Positions 1 through 6,059 of a stretch of 7,721 nt of DNA are shown here, piece by piece. A model generated the notes under the pieces. That model worked only from the letters and a program-made list of their open reading frames with translations. It ran no database searches and was not told the DNA's origin. Source of the stretch: Streptosporangiaceae bacterium. Lineage in GTDB: Bacteria; Actinomycetota; Actinomycetes; Streptosporangiales; Streptosporangiaceae. Position 1 is the first letter of the stretch. The number at the start of each line of letters is the position of its first letter. Both the position numbers and the translations under genes were made by a program. Location: contig JASHSO010000443.1 in assembly GCA_030038715.1 (NCBI GenBank), forward strand, positions 1 to 7,721, given 5' to 3'.

Positions 1-777
1 ACCGAGCAGTTGACCTACCACCTCGCCAAGCCGCTCGGTTTGGGCCAGTGCGGCTGCCCCTTCCTCGCGCACTACCTCCGGGTAATCTGCCGCGGCCAGC
101 ATCTCCTCCAGTCGCATGGACAGTGCCGTCAGCGGCGTCCTGAGCTGGTGTGAGGCGTCGATGGCGAAGTCGCGCTCGGCCGAGAGCAGGTCGTCAATCC
201 GCTGCGCTGAGCTGTCCAGGCCTTCGGCCACCCGGTCCAGTTCCTGGATTCCGTATCGGCGCCCGAGCGGGCTCGAGTCGCCGGAGCCCAGCCTGTCAGC
301 CGCCCCAGCGAGTTCCTCGAGCGGACGCACCAGTCGCCTCGCGTAACCGAGCCCAAGTACCACGGCAATGCCGACGGCGAGCACCGCCACACCGCCGATC
401 AGCAGCAATGCCCGGATCACGTTGCCAGCCACGTCGAAGTTCGCGGCCTCGATGGTCACCTTGAAGTCGGCGGTGTTAGCTGTTGCCTTCTCGGCGTTCG
501 ACGTTGGCCTCTTGCCTACCCGGACGGTGGCTCCGCCGAGCTGGCTGATCACGACGAACCTGTCCTGAAGCGCTCTGGCCTGCTGCACTGCCCCAGGCGG
601 GAAGCCGGAATTCATCCGCTCCTGCAGGGTTCTGGCTACCGTCTGGGCGTCCCGGTTCAGCTGCTGGCTAGCCTCGTCGACCCGCAACCGGCCGAGCACG
701 AACGCCAGTGGCACGCCGAGTGTAAGCACGGCCACTACGGCAACAGCGACCATCGAGATCAGCAGCCGTCGCTGCAT
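1..777 (-). CDS. Sensor histidine kinase, C-terminus cut by window edge
   Basis: Membrane sensor kinase of a two-component system; 259 residues are visible and the catalytic ATPase domain lies beyond base 1. In order: first transmembrane helix about residues 5-29; an extracytoplasmic sensing region about 30-118 with no domain I recognise; second transmembrane helix about 120-144; a HAMP-type linker about 145-197; then the dimerisation/phosphoacceptor helix with the H-box DASHQLRTPLTAL, whose His210 should be the autophosphorylated residue. The ATG is the first possible start because an in-frame TAG touches it directly upstream; a GGGG run 8 nt before it is a weak ribosome site. It follows the response regulator by 42 bp on the same strand, so the two are probably co-transcribed and are cognate partners. 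The family call is firm from the H-box and topology; the stimulus cannot be read from the sequence. Confidence 0.93.
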   Translation of the reverse strand, partial: MQRRLLISMVAVAVVAVLTLGVPLAFVLGRLRVDEASQQLNRDAQTVARTLQERMNSGFPPGAVQQARALQDRFVVISQLGGATVRVGKRPTSNAEKATANTADFKVTIEAANFDVAGNVIRALLLIGGVAVLAVGIAVVLGLGYARRLVRPLEELAGAADRLGSGDSSPLGRRYGIQELDRVAEGLDSSAQRIDDLLSAERDFAIDASHQLRTPLTALSMRLEEMLAAADYPEVVREEGAAALAQTERLGEVVGQLLG

Positions 778-819
778 CTAGCAAGCCCCAGGGTCCTCAG
801 CGCACGCGTGCGTGTCCGG

Positions 820-1491
820 TCAGTCGCCGCGCTCGAACCTGAACCCGACACCGCGCACGGTGGTGATGAATTGCGGGTTGTGCGCGTCGTCGCCCAGCTT
901 GCGGCGCAGCCAGGAAACGTGCATGTCCAGTGTCTTGGTGGAGCCCCACCACTTGCTGTCCCATACCTGCCGCATGATCTGCTCCCTAGTGACGACCTTC
1001 CCGGCTTCCGCAACCATCAACGCGAGCAGGTCGAACTCCTTGGAGGTCAGCTCAATCTCGGTATCACCTCGCCAAGCGCGCCTTGCCTCGGCATCGACCC
1101 GCACGCCCTGCACAACCCGGGTCTCCGAGGTACCGCGCCGCAGCAGTGCCCGGACCCTGGCCAGCAGCTCCGCTAGCCGGAACGGCTTGGTGACATAGTC
1201 GTCAGCGCCCGCGTCGAGCCCGATGACAGTATCGACCTCGTCGGCCCGGGCGGTCAGGATGAGCACGGGCACGGACTGCCCGGCAGACCTGATGCGCCGA
1301 CACACCTCAAGCCCGTCGAGCTTGGGAAGTCCGATGTCGAGCACGATGAGATCGATGCCGCCGTTCCTCGCGGCATCCAGGGTGCCCGGGCCGTCGGAAG
1401 CCACATCAACGTCATAGCCTTCACGGCGCAACGCCCGGGCAAGGGGCTCGGAGATCGCCGGGTCGTCTTCGGCAAGCAACACGCTGGTCAT
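820..1491 (-). CDS. OmpR/PhoB-family response regulator
   Basis: DNA-binding response regulator of 223 residues, normal for the family. The receiver domain (about 1-115) has the acidic pocket E8/D9/D10, phosphoacceptor Asp52 in LIVLDIGLP, switch Thr80 in LILTAR and Lys102 in TKPF. The C-terminal winged-helix domain (about 125-221) carries the typical WLRRKLGDD recognition-helix region and the closing VRGVGFRF motif. It should be phosphorylated by the kinase encoded 42 bp downstream. The open frame continues upstream to 1722, but that extension runs through the intergenic region and the end of the carboxyltransferase gene and resembles nothing, whereas the ATG at 1491 puts MTSVLLAEDD exactly where receiver domains begin. 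No Shine-Dalgarno is visible; a TACGAT box ends 6 nt before the ATG, so a leaderless mRNA is possible. Target genes are unknown. Confidence 0.95.
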   Translation of the reverse strand: MTSVLLAEDDPAISEPLARALRREGYDVDVASDGPGTLDAARNGGIDLIVLDIGLPKLDGLEVCRRIRSAGQSVPVLILTARADEVDTVIGLDAGADDYVTKPFRLAELLARVRALLRRGTSETRVVQGVRVDAEARRAWRGDTEIELTSKEFDLLALMVAEAGKVVTREQIMRQVWDSKWWGSTKTLDMHVSWLRRKLGDDAHNPQFITTVRGVGFRFERGD

Positions 1492-1497
1492 GGACCG

Positions 1498-1503
1498 ATC
1501 GTA
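1498..1503 (-). promoter_or_regulatory. Candidate -10 box for a leaderless response-regulator transcript
   Basis: On the minus strand TACGAT (TANNNT type) is followed by 6 nt (cggtcc) and then the regulator ATG, the spacing expected if transcription starts at the A of the start codon. A possible -35 (TTGAGC) lies 20 nt upstream, which is too far to be convincing. Actinobacterial promoters often have a weak -35, so this is a plausible inference only. Confidence 0.4.
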
Positions 1504-1580
1504 TGGCGGCCGGCAAGGTTCACGCTCAATACACGCTGCACGCCCCTGCATTGGGCCACTAGATCCGGCCTGAGCTGCGA

Positions 1581-1586
1581 ATATTA
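1581..1586 (-). promoter_or_regulatory. Alternative -10 box upstream of the two-component operon
   Basis: TAATAT on the minus strand sits in a conspicuous AT-rich island of the 166-bp gap between the carboxyltransferase stop and the regulator start. It would give a leader of roughly 85 nt. No good -35 is visible at 16-18 nt. It competes with the TACGAT box at 1498-1503 as the promoter. Confidence 0.3.
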
Positions 1587-1638
1587 CGGGGCTTGCGGAT
1601 GAATTCTGACTGGCAGCCGACAGAACGCCGATACCGGG

Positions 1639-1681
1639 CGGCACGCGGCGGTAAACCTCACACCGGCGTGACGCCGTGCCG
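1639..1681 (-). terminator. Imperfect GC-rich hairpin over the carboxyltransferase stop codon
   Basis: CGGCAC (1639-1644) can pair with GTGCCG (1676-1681), and GGCG (1647-1650) with CGCC (1672-1675), with a 2-nt bulge. An alternative compact hairpin uses CGGCG/CGCCG at 1664-1676. The structure spans the stop codon at 1658-1660. No T-run follows on the minus strand, so it is not a classical intrinsic terminator; U-less hairpins have been proposed in actinobacteria, and it may separate this gene from the two-component pair. Confidence 0.28.
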
Positions 1682-3205
1682 TCGCCGGGAGAACGTGCGA
1701 TCTTTGCCGCGCGCTGCCGCAAACCTGCGGATTAGCTGGGACCGCAGGTCCTCCGGCTCGACCACGTCGTCTACGACGAGCTCGCCGGCCAGCCGGAGCA
1801 CATCGATGTCGGCGTCGTACTCGGCACGCAGCCGCCGCGTTTCCGCGTCCCGCTCGGCCGGATCCGTGATGGCGGCGAGCCTGTTGTAGTAGACAGCGTT
1901 GATGGCGGCCTCTGCTCCCATGACGGCGATCTTGGCTGTCGGCAGCGCGAGGGTCGCGTCCGGCTCGAAGCCGGGGCCGGCCATGGCGTACAGCCCGGCG
2001 CCATAGGCCTTCCGCACGATTACGCAGATCTTCGGCACGGTCGCCTCCGAGACCGCTGTAATCATCTTGGCGCCGTGCCGGATGATGCCCTGCCGCTCCA
2101 CCGCCGTGCCGACCATGAAGCCGGGAACGTCGGCGAGGAACAGCAACGGCACATTGAACGCGTCACACAACTGGATGAACCTGGTGCCCTTGTCTGCCGA
2201 GTCGACGAACAGCACGCCGCCCTTGAACATCGGGTTATTGGCCACGATGCCGATAGGCTGGCCATCCAGCCGCGCGAACCCCACCACGAGCTCGCGCGCC
2301 CACAGCTCGTGCACCTCGAACAGCGACTCGGCGTCCACGATCCCGCGCACGTACCTGCGCATGTCGAAGGCCTGCCGCTCGTTCGCCGGGACCATCGCGC
2401 GCAGGTCGGCCGGCTTCGGCTCGCGGGCCGGCTGCGCCGGAGGTTGCTGCTGCCAGTTGCCCGGCAGGTAGGACAGGAAGTCGCGGACCGCCGCGATCGC
2501 CTCCGCCTCGGCCGCAGCCAGGTAATGTCCGCAGCCTGACACCGAGCAGTGCATCCGCGCGCCGCCCATCTCCTCCAGCGTGGTGCGCTCGCTCACCACC
2601 ATCTCCACCATCCGCGGGCTGCCCAGGTACATCGAGGCGTTGCCGTCCACCATCGCGACGAAGTCGCAGAACGCGGGTATGTAGGCTCCGCCTGCCGCCG
2701 ACGGCCCGAACAGCGCGCAGACCTGCGGGATCGAACCCGACGCGCGCACCTGGGTGTGGAAGATCTTGCCGGCGCCGCGACGGCCGGGGAACATCTGCAC
2801 CTGATCGGTTATCCGGGCGCCGGCCGAGTCCACCAGGTAGATCATCGGCAGGCCGGCGGTATAAGCCTGCTCGATCACCCGGATGATCTTCTCGACCGTC
2901 CTGGCTCCCCACGAGCCGGCCTTCACCGTGGAGTCGTTGGCCATCAGCGCCACCGGACGACCGTCGATAACGGCGGTCCCGGTGATCACACCGTCGGCCG
3001 GCAGGTCGCCGGCCAGCACGTTCGCGAACGCCCCATCCTCGGTGAAGCTGCCGTCGTCCACCAGCAGCGCAATCCTGTCCCGTGCGAACAGCTTGCCGAC
3101 GGTCGCCGCCTGCCGGTGATACCGCTCAGCGCCGCCCTGGGCGACCCTGGCCCGGATTGCGGCAAGGTCAGGGTGGCCGGCCGCCTGCTCGTCTTCTTCG
3201 CTCAC
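1658..3205 (-). CDS. Acyl-CoA carboxylase carboxyltransferase (beta) subunit, YngE/methylcrotonyl type
   Basis: Beta subunit of a cytosolic biotin-dependent acyl-CoA carboxylase: it moves the carboxyl group from carboxybiotin, held on a separate alpha subunit, to an acyl-CoA. The 515 residues are full length and form two crotonase-fold halves. The N-terminal half (about 15-265) includes NDSTVKAGSWGARTVEKI, VDSAGARITDQ and the oxyanion-loop GPSAAGGAY (167-175). The C-terminal half (about 270-515) includes ANNPMFKGGVL, FLADVPGFMVG and KAYGAGLYAMAG (399-410). The YGAG loop, instead of the YGGAY of propionyl-CoA enzymes, and the SVSGCGHYLA...FLSYLPGNW segment match my recollection of Bacillus YngE and methylcrotonyl-CoA carboxylases. 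The HMG-CoA lyase gene upstream supports a leucine-catabolic role. No alpha subunit is in the window. The GTG at 3205 lacks a Shine-Dalgarno but has TACTCT 7 nt upstream. Substrate identity is inference; other branched acyl-CoAs remain possible. Confidence 0.94.
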   Translation of the reverse strand: MSEEDEQAAGHPDLAAIRARVAQGGAERYHRQAATVGKLFARDRIALLVDDGSFTEDGAFANVLAGDLPADGVITGTAVIDGRPVALMANDSTVKAGSWGARTVEKIIRVIEQAYTAGLPMIYLVDSAGARITDQVQMFPGRRGAGKIFHTQVRASGSIPQVCALFGPSAAGGAYIPAFCDFVAMVDGNASMYLGSPRMVEMVVSERTTLEEMGGARMHCSVSGCGHYLAAAEAEAIAAVRDFLSYLPGNWQQQPPAQPAREPKPADLRAMVPANERQAFDMRRYVRGIVDAESLFEVHELWARELVVGFARLDGQPIGIVANNPMFKGGVLFVDSADKGTRFIQLCDAFNVPLLFLADVPGFMVGTAVERQGIIRHGAKMITAVSEATVPKICVIVRKAYGAGLYAMAGPGFEPDATLALPTAKIAVMGAEAAINAVYYNRLAAITDPAERDAETRRLRAEYDADIDVLRLAGELVVDDVVEPEDLRSQLIRRFAAARGKDRTFSRRRHGVTPV

Positions 3206-3212
3206 GCTGGTG

Positions 3213-3218
3213 AGAGTA
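3213..3218 (-). promoter_or_regulatory. Candidate -10 box for a leaderless carboxyltransferase transcript
   Basis: TACTCT on the minus strand, then 7 nt (caccagc), then the GTG start. No Shine-Dalgarno occurs in the 43-bp gap, which fits leaderless initiation or coupling from the small gene upstream. No recognisable -35 is seen at 16-19 nt. Confidence 0.33.
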
Positions 3219-3248
3219 CGACAGCAGCCGGTCTCGGGCCGACATCAG

Positions 3249-3431
3249 CTAGTGGACGTGCAGGTTCACGCCAAGCAACACCAGTGGCCAGAGGAACACT
3301 GCCAGGACTACCGTCACTAAGGTCTGGATGATGTGCACCGTGATATACGTGCGCTCCCACGAGACGACAAGCCCGACGATGGCCCAGATGATCAAAAGCC
3401 ATCGATGTCTCTTGTGGTCGAGAATCGCCAT
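3249..3431 (-). CDS. Small two-helix membrane protein, function unknown
   Basis: Predicted protein of 60 residues with a short basic N-terminus (MAILDHKRHR), a hydrophobic helix about 11-26, a polar turn containing WERTY, a second hydrophobic helix about 33-55, and a His-containing tail ending NLHVH. I do not recognise a family. Reasons to treat it as a gene: it fills the only larger gap between HMG-CoA lyase and the carboxyltransferase, it is on the same strand, it gives a coherent two-helix topology, and GGAG lies 10 nt before its ATG. An overlapping 81-codon frame (3202-3447) has no such character and runs into the next gene. It ends 43 bp before the carboxyltransferase start. A role as a membrane partner of a carboxylase or transporter is possible but unsupported. 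Confidence 0.68.
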   Translation of the reverse strand: MAILDHKRHRWLLIIWAIVGLVVSWERTYITVHIIQTLVTVVLAVFLWPLVLLGVNLHVH

Positions 3432-3486
3432 GGTCTGCCCGCTCCAATCACAATTCAGCAGTGCCGCGCAACTTTCCCGGAAACAG

Positions 3487-3511
3487 TTAGCTAAACGCGG
3501 CGGGAGCGTTT
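3487..3511. other. Overlapping palindromes in the HMG-CoA lyase / small-gene gap
   Basis: TTAGCTAA (3487-3494) is a perfect 8-bp palindrome. It overlaps a 6-bp inverted repeat AAACGC (3493-3498) / GCGTTT (3506-3511) with a 7-nt loop. The site lies in the 118-bp gap 3432-3549, downstream of the lyase gene and upstream of the small membrane protein gene. It could be an operator for a dimeric repressor of the downstream genes, or a weak transcript hairpin; no T-run follows on the minus strand. TTGACC further upstream on that strand (around 3520) could be a -35, but I find no matching -10. The rest of the gap shows nothing I can name. Confidence 0.3.
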
Positions 3512-3549
3512 GCGCAGGTCAAGGTCGCCTCGCCGGTTAGGCGTGTGCG

Positions 3550-4464
3550 TCAGGCAGTGATAGTGCGGGAACGAGGCCCGGCCCGCAGCACCTGGGACGG
3601 AAGCTCGCGGCCGATTATCCGCTCGGCATCGGCTGCCGCGTCGATCATCGCCGTCAGGTCGATGCCGGTGGACACCCCCATGTCCTCGACCATGTGCACG
3701 AGTTCCTCGGTGGCAATGTTTCCGCTGGCACCGGGCGCGTACGGGCAACCGCCGAGGCCGCCGACCGAGGCGTCGAAGTCGGCGACCCCGAGCTCGAGCG
3801 CGGCCAGCACGTTGGCCAGGCCGGTGCCCCTGGTGTTGTGAAAGTGCAGGTTCAGCCCGCTGTCCGGGTAGGTCGAGCGGAATGCGCCGACCAGTGCGCG
3901 CACACGGCCAGGTGTCGCCATTCCGGTGGTGTCGCCGAAGGAGATGCAGTCGGCCCCGTCGGCCACCGCCCTGCCCGCCACAAAGACAACCCGCTCGACC
4001 GGCACGTCGCCCTCGTACGGGCAGCCCCACGCGGTGGACACAATCACCTGGCAGCTCGCGCCGCGACCGTGGGCGAGCTCGATGATCGCGGAGATGTCGT
4101 CAAGCGACTCCTCGGTACCGCGGTTGACGTTCTTGCGGTTGTGCGTGTCGGACGCGGAGACCACGGCCTCGATCTCAGTCAGCCCTGCATCGAGGGCCCG
4201 GGTGGCACCACGCAGGTTGGGCACCAGCGCCGAGTAGCTGACCGACGGGGCTCGGGTGATCCCGCCCCAGACCTGGTCGGCGTCCGCCATCTGCGGTATT
4301 GCCTGCGGCCTGACGAAGGAGACCGCCTCGATCCTCCGCACTCCGGTCCCAGACAGCCGGTTGATCAGCTCGATCTTGGCCTGAGTCGGAACCGGCCGCT
4401 CGTTTTGGAGCCCGTCTCTGGGCCCGACTTCGCGAACCGAGACCTGGGGCGGATAGTCCGACAC
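3550..4464 (-). CDS. mvaB: Hydroxymethylglutaryl-CoA lyase
   Basis: Cytosolic TIM-barrel enzyme that cleaves HMG-CoA to acetyl-CoA and acetoacetate, the last step of leucine degradation. The 304 residues are normal length. The family's active-site residues all appear to be present, judged against the human enzyme: Arg16 and Asp17 in GPRDGLQNE, Glu46, His207 and His209 in LHFHN (metal ligands), Cys240 in the signature SVGGLGGCPYAPGASGN, and Asn249, at the same 9-residue spacing from the Cys as in human. These features separate it from the related isopropylmalate and homocitrate synthases. The GTG start is 10 bp after the stop of the PH-domain gene, which suggests co-transcription. TAGCCT lies 7 nt before the GTG, and a GGGG run is nearby but too close for an ideal ribosome site. 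With the YngE-type carboxyltransferase downstream it indicates leucine/isovalerate catabolism. Confidence 0.95.
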   Translation of the reverse strand: MSDYPPQVSVREVGPRDGLQNERPVPTQAKIELINRLSGTGVRRIEAVSFVRPQAIPQMADADQVWGGITRAPSVSYSALVPNLRGATRALDAGLTEIEAVVSASDTHNRKNVNRGTEESLDDISAIIELAHGRGASCQVIVSTAWGCPYEGDVPVERVVFVAGRAVADGADCISFGDTTGMATPGRVRALVGAFRSTYPDSGLNLHFHNTRGTGLANVLAALELGVADFDASVGGLGGCPYAPGASGNIATEELVHMVEDMGVSTGIDLTAMIDAAADAERIIGRELPSQVLRAGPRSRTITA

Positions 4465-4471
4465 GGACCCC

Positions 4472-4477
4472 AGGCTA
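4472..4477 (-). promoter_or_regulatory. Possible -10 box before the HMG-CoA lyase GTG
   Basis: TAGCCT followed by 7 nt and GTG on the minus strand gives leaderless geometry. However, its TAG is also the stop codon of the upstream gene, so the match may be coincidental and the lyase may simply be read from the upstream transcript. Confidence 0.22.
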
Positions 4478-4993
4478 CTGCTGCTCCCGCGTCAGCCTAG
4501 CCTGCTCGTCCTCCACTAGCTGGAACATGGCCGACTGAACCTGCTGCACACGGGGAATCTCGGTGAGCACGAGCTGTCCGTGCTCACCAGGCGACTCCAC
4601 GACCAGCCGGCCGCAGCCGAGCATGCGGTCCAGCATGCCCTGGGCGAACGAGACGTCGCTGATCTTCGATAGCGGGAAGTCGCGGCCCCGGCGGGTCACC
4701 ACCCCGGCGCGCAGCCGCAGCCTGCGGTTGGTCAGCTCATAACTGGTAGTCCACCAGCGCAGCAGCGGCCTGCCGACCCAGATGATCGCAAGCACCAGTG
4801 CTGCCGCGCCTAGGCCGAGCCGGCCGGCGGTCGCGTGCTCGACCGGCGGAACGAAGATCAGCACGACCAGAGTCCCCCCGACGATCAGCGCGAGCGTCGC
4901 CACCGGCCGCAGAATCGTCTTCCAGTGCTGGTGCATCCGGAGGACGAGGTGCTCACCCTCGGAAAGTCCGGTCGCGCCCGCCATACGCCTCAT
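4475..4993 (-). CDS. PH-domain (DUF304/bPH2-like) membrane protein, Rv3278c-like
   Basis: Membrane protein of 172 residues: a short cytoplasmic N-terminus, transmembrane helices about 29-49 and 58-77, then a bacterial PH-like domain about 83-160 starting WTTSYELTNRRLRLRAGVV and containing the family-typical DFPLSKISDVSF. As I recall, the mycobacterial gene next to birA (Rv3278c) has the same length and topology, so the position after birA is a conserved neighbourhood. The molecular role is not known; bacterial PH-like domains are thought to mediate membrane-associated assembly. The open frame continues upstream to 5206 inside birA, so the start is chosen from the ATG at 4993 (28 bp after the birA stop). 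A second ATG at 4984 (three codons in) is also possible; neither has a good Shine-Dalgarno. It is probably translated from the birA transcript. Confidence 0.88.
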   Translation of the reverse strand: MRRMAGATGLSEGEHLVLRMHQHWKTILRPVATLALIVGGTLVVLIFVPPVEHATAGRLGLGAAALVLAIIWVGRPLLRWWTTSYELTNRRLRLRAGVVTRRGRDFPLSKISDVSFAQGMLDRMLGCGRLVVESPGEHGQLVLTEIPRVQQVQSAMFQLVEDEQARLTREQQ

Positions 4994-5006
4994 CGTGACA
5001 CGCTGC

Positions 5007-5021
5007 CGCGCACTCTGCGCG
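5007..5021 (-). other. Short perfect hairpin between birA and the PH-domain gene
   Basis: CGCGCA and TGCGCG flank a 3-nt loop, giving a 6-bp GC-rich stem immediately after the birA stop codon and 13 nt before the next ATG. There is no T-run. It may stabilise the upstream message or modulate translation of the PH-domain gene, which lacks a clear ribosome site; chance is also possible in GC-rich DNA. Confidence 0.35.
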
Positions 5022-5831
5022 CTAACGCACGTGGACGACGTCGCCGGCGCTGACCGACTCGATGCTGTCGGGCGTCGCGATGACCAGCCGCCCGATGTCG
5101 TCGATGCCGGTCGCGCGGCCGGCCACGAGGCTGCCGCCCGGCAGTTCGACCCGCACGTCCTTGCCGATGGTCGAGCATGCTCGCCGGTACTCGGCTCGCA
5201 GGCCACAGGCCACGGCGTCGCCGGGGGGCCGGCCGCCCGCCCAGCGCAGGTACCGGAACTCGAACTCGCGCAGCACGGCTAGCAGCAGCTCGTGCCGGTC
5301 TGGTCGCGCAGCGCCGCGCAGAGCCAGCGAGGTCGCCGCGTCGGACGGCAGTTCGTCGGCGGTCGCGCAAACATTGATGCCGAAACCGACTACCACGGCG
5401 TCACCTGCCTGCTCTGCCAGGATTCCGGCCAGTTTGGCGTCGTAACTGAGGATGTCGTTCGGCCATTTCAGGGTCGCGGCCAGCCCGGACTGGCGGCGCA
5501 CCGCCGAGACCGCGGCCACCCCGGCGAGCAGCGGCAGCCAGCCTCGCAGCCCGGGCGCGACGGCGGCAGGCCGGACGAGCACGGAGAATGTGAGGGCGGC
5601 CCCGGGCGCGCTCTGCCAGCTGCGGCCGAGGCGGCCGCGGCCACCCGTCTGCTCCTCGGCGACCAGGATCGACCCGGCTGCCGCGCCCTGCCGGGAGGCG
5701 GCCAGCAGGTCTGAGTTGGTCGATCCGGTCCGCTGCACTACCTGAACGTCCGTCCAGAGCCTGGACTTGGCCAGTACCGCGTCCCGCAGGACAGCCTGCC
5801 GGAGCGGCGCTCGCTCGACTGTCCAGCTCAT
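5022..5831 (-). CDS. birA: Biotin--[acetyl-CoA-carboxylase] ligase, single-function type
   Basis: Cytosolic enzyme that makes biotinyl-AMP from biotin and ATP and transfers biotin to the carrier lysine of acyl-CoA and pyruvate carboxylases. The 269 residues contain STN (37-39), the adenylate-binding loop GRGRLGR (64-70) preceded by EEQTG, KWPND (122-126), the conserved Lys133 in KLAGIL, GFGINV (149-154), and a C-terminal SH3-like domain about 220-269. There is no N-terminal helix-turn-helix, so unlike Escherichia coli BirA it should not act as a repressor, as is typical for actinobacteria. The ATG has the best ribosome site in the window, AGGAGG 5 nt upstream, which fixes the start. It is the first gene of its strand's cluster and lies between two carboxyltransferase genes whose carboxylases need its activity. 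Confidence 0.96.
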   Translation of the reverse strand: MSWTVERAPLRQAVLRDAVLAKSRLWTDVQVVQRTGSTNSDLLAASRQGAAAGSILVAEEQTGGRGRLGRSWQSAPGAALTFSVLVRPAAVAPGLRGWLPLLAGVAAVSAVRRQSGLAATLKWPNDILSYDAKLAGILAEQAGDAVVVGFGINVCATADELPSDAATSLALRGAARPDRHELLLAVLREFEFRYLRWAGGRPPGDAVACGLRAEYRRACSTIGKDVRVELPGGSLVAGRATGIDDIGRLVIATPDSIESVSAGDVVHVR

Positions 5832-5836
5832 CCCGG

Positions 5837-5842
5837 CCTCCT
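5837..5842 (-). promoter_or_regulatory. birA ribosome-binding site
   Basis: AGGAGG on the minus strand, 5 nt before the birA ATG. It is the only consensus Shine-Dalgarno in the window; the other starts have weak or no such sequence. Confidence 0.8.
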
Positions 5843-5898
5843 GGCGTGGCGGCGGAGTCGCCGCCGGGGTTGCGTCCTGTCCCGCGCCCTCTCCCGGT

Positions 5899-5925
5899 AC
5901 TCTAGGCTGCGAAATCGGCCATCAA
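5899..5925 (-). promoter_or_regulatory. Candidate birA promoter in the divergent gap
   Basis: On the minus strand TTGATG (5920-5925) and TAGAGT (5899-5904) are separated by 15 nt, slightly short, and would give an untranslated leader of roughly 60 nt containing the AGGAGG. The same bases read on the plus strand give TACTCT (5898-5903), a possible -10 for the divergent membrane gene, with no convincing -35. The rest of the 228-bp gap (5832-6059) holds two copies of GCGCGGGA (5926-5933, 5941-5948) and no gene that I can support. Confidence 0.38.
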
Positions 5926-6059
5926 GCGCGGGACGGCCGCGCGCGGGAAGACATCCGGGGCAAGCACTGACCGACCTGAGGGCGACTGGTGGAGAGGGCG
6001 GGTCATCGGGCACGCCTGCCTCGGCGTATCCGGGCACCACAGAAGGCCAAGTCGGAACC

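Noticed and set aside
820..1722. Extension of the response regulator to 300 residues
   Set aside because: The extra 77 codons cross the intergenic region and overlap the carboxyltransferase stop; receiver domains begin at the ATG at 1491.
2549..3331. 260-codon plus-strand frame across the carboxyltransferase
   Set aside because: Antisense shadow; the protein is His/Arg-rich without domain character and overlaps a clearly conserved enzyme.
3202..3447. 81-codon minus-strand frame overlapping the small membrane gene
   Set aside because: It lacks hydrophobic helices, overlaps the carboxyltransferase start, and is less coherent than the 60-codon frame.
3551..4464. Isopropylmalate or homocitrate synthase as an alternative for the lyase
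   Set aside because: The length of 304 residues and the SVGGLGGCP signature with the catalytic Cys240 and Asn249 are specific to HMG-CoA lyases; the synthases are longer and lack the Cys motif.
3694..4500. 268-codon plus-strand frame opposite HMG-CoA lyase
   Set aside because: Antisense shadow of a gene with a complete active site; no recognisable motifs and no start context.
4994..5206. Upstream extension of the PH-domain protein to 243 residues
   Set aside because: The added part lies inside birA in another frame and is Ser/Arg/Ala-rich with no similarity I recognise.
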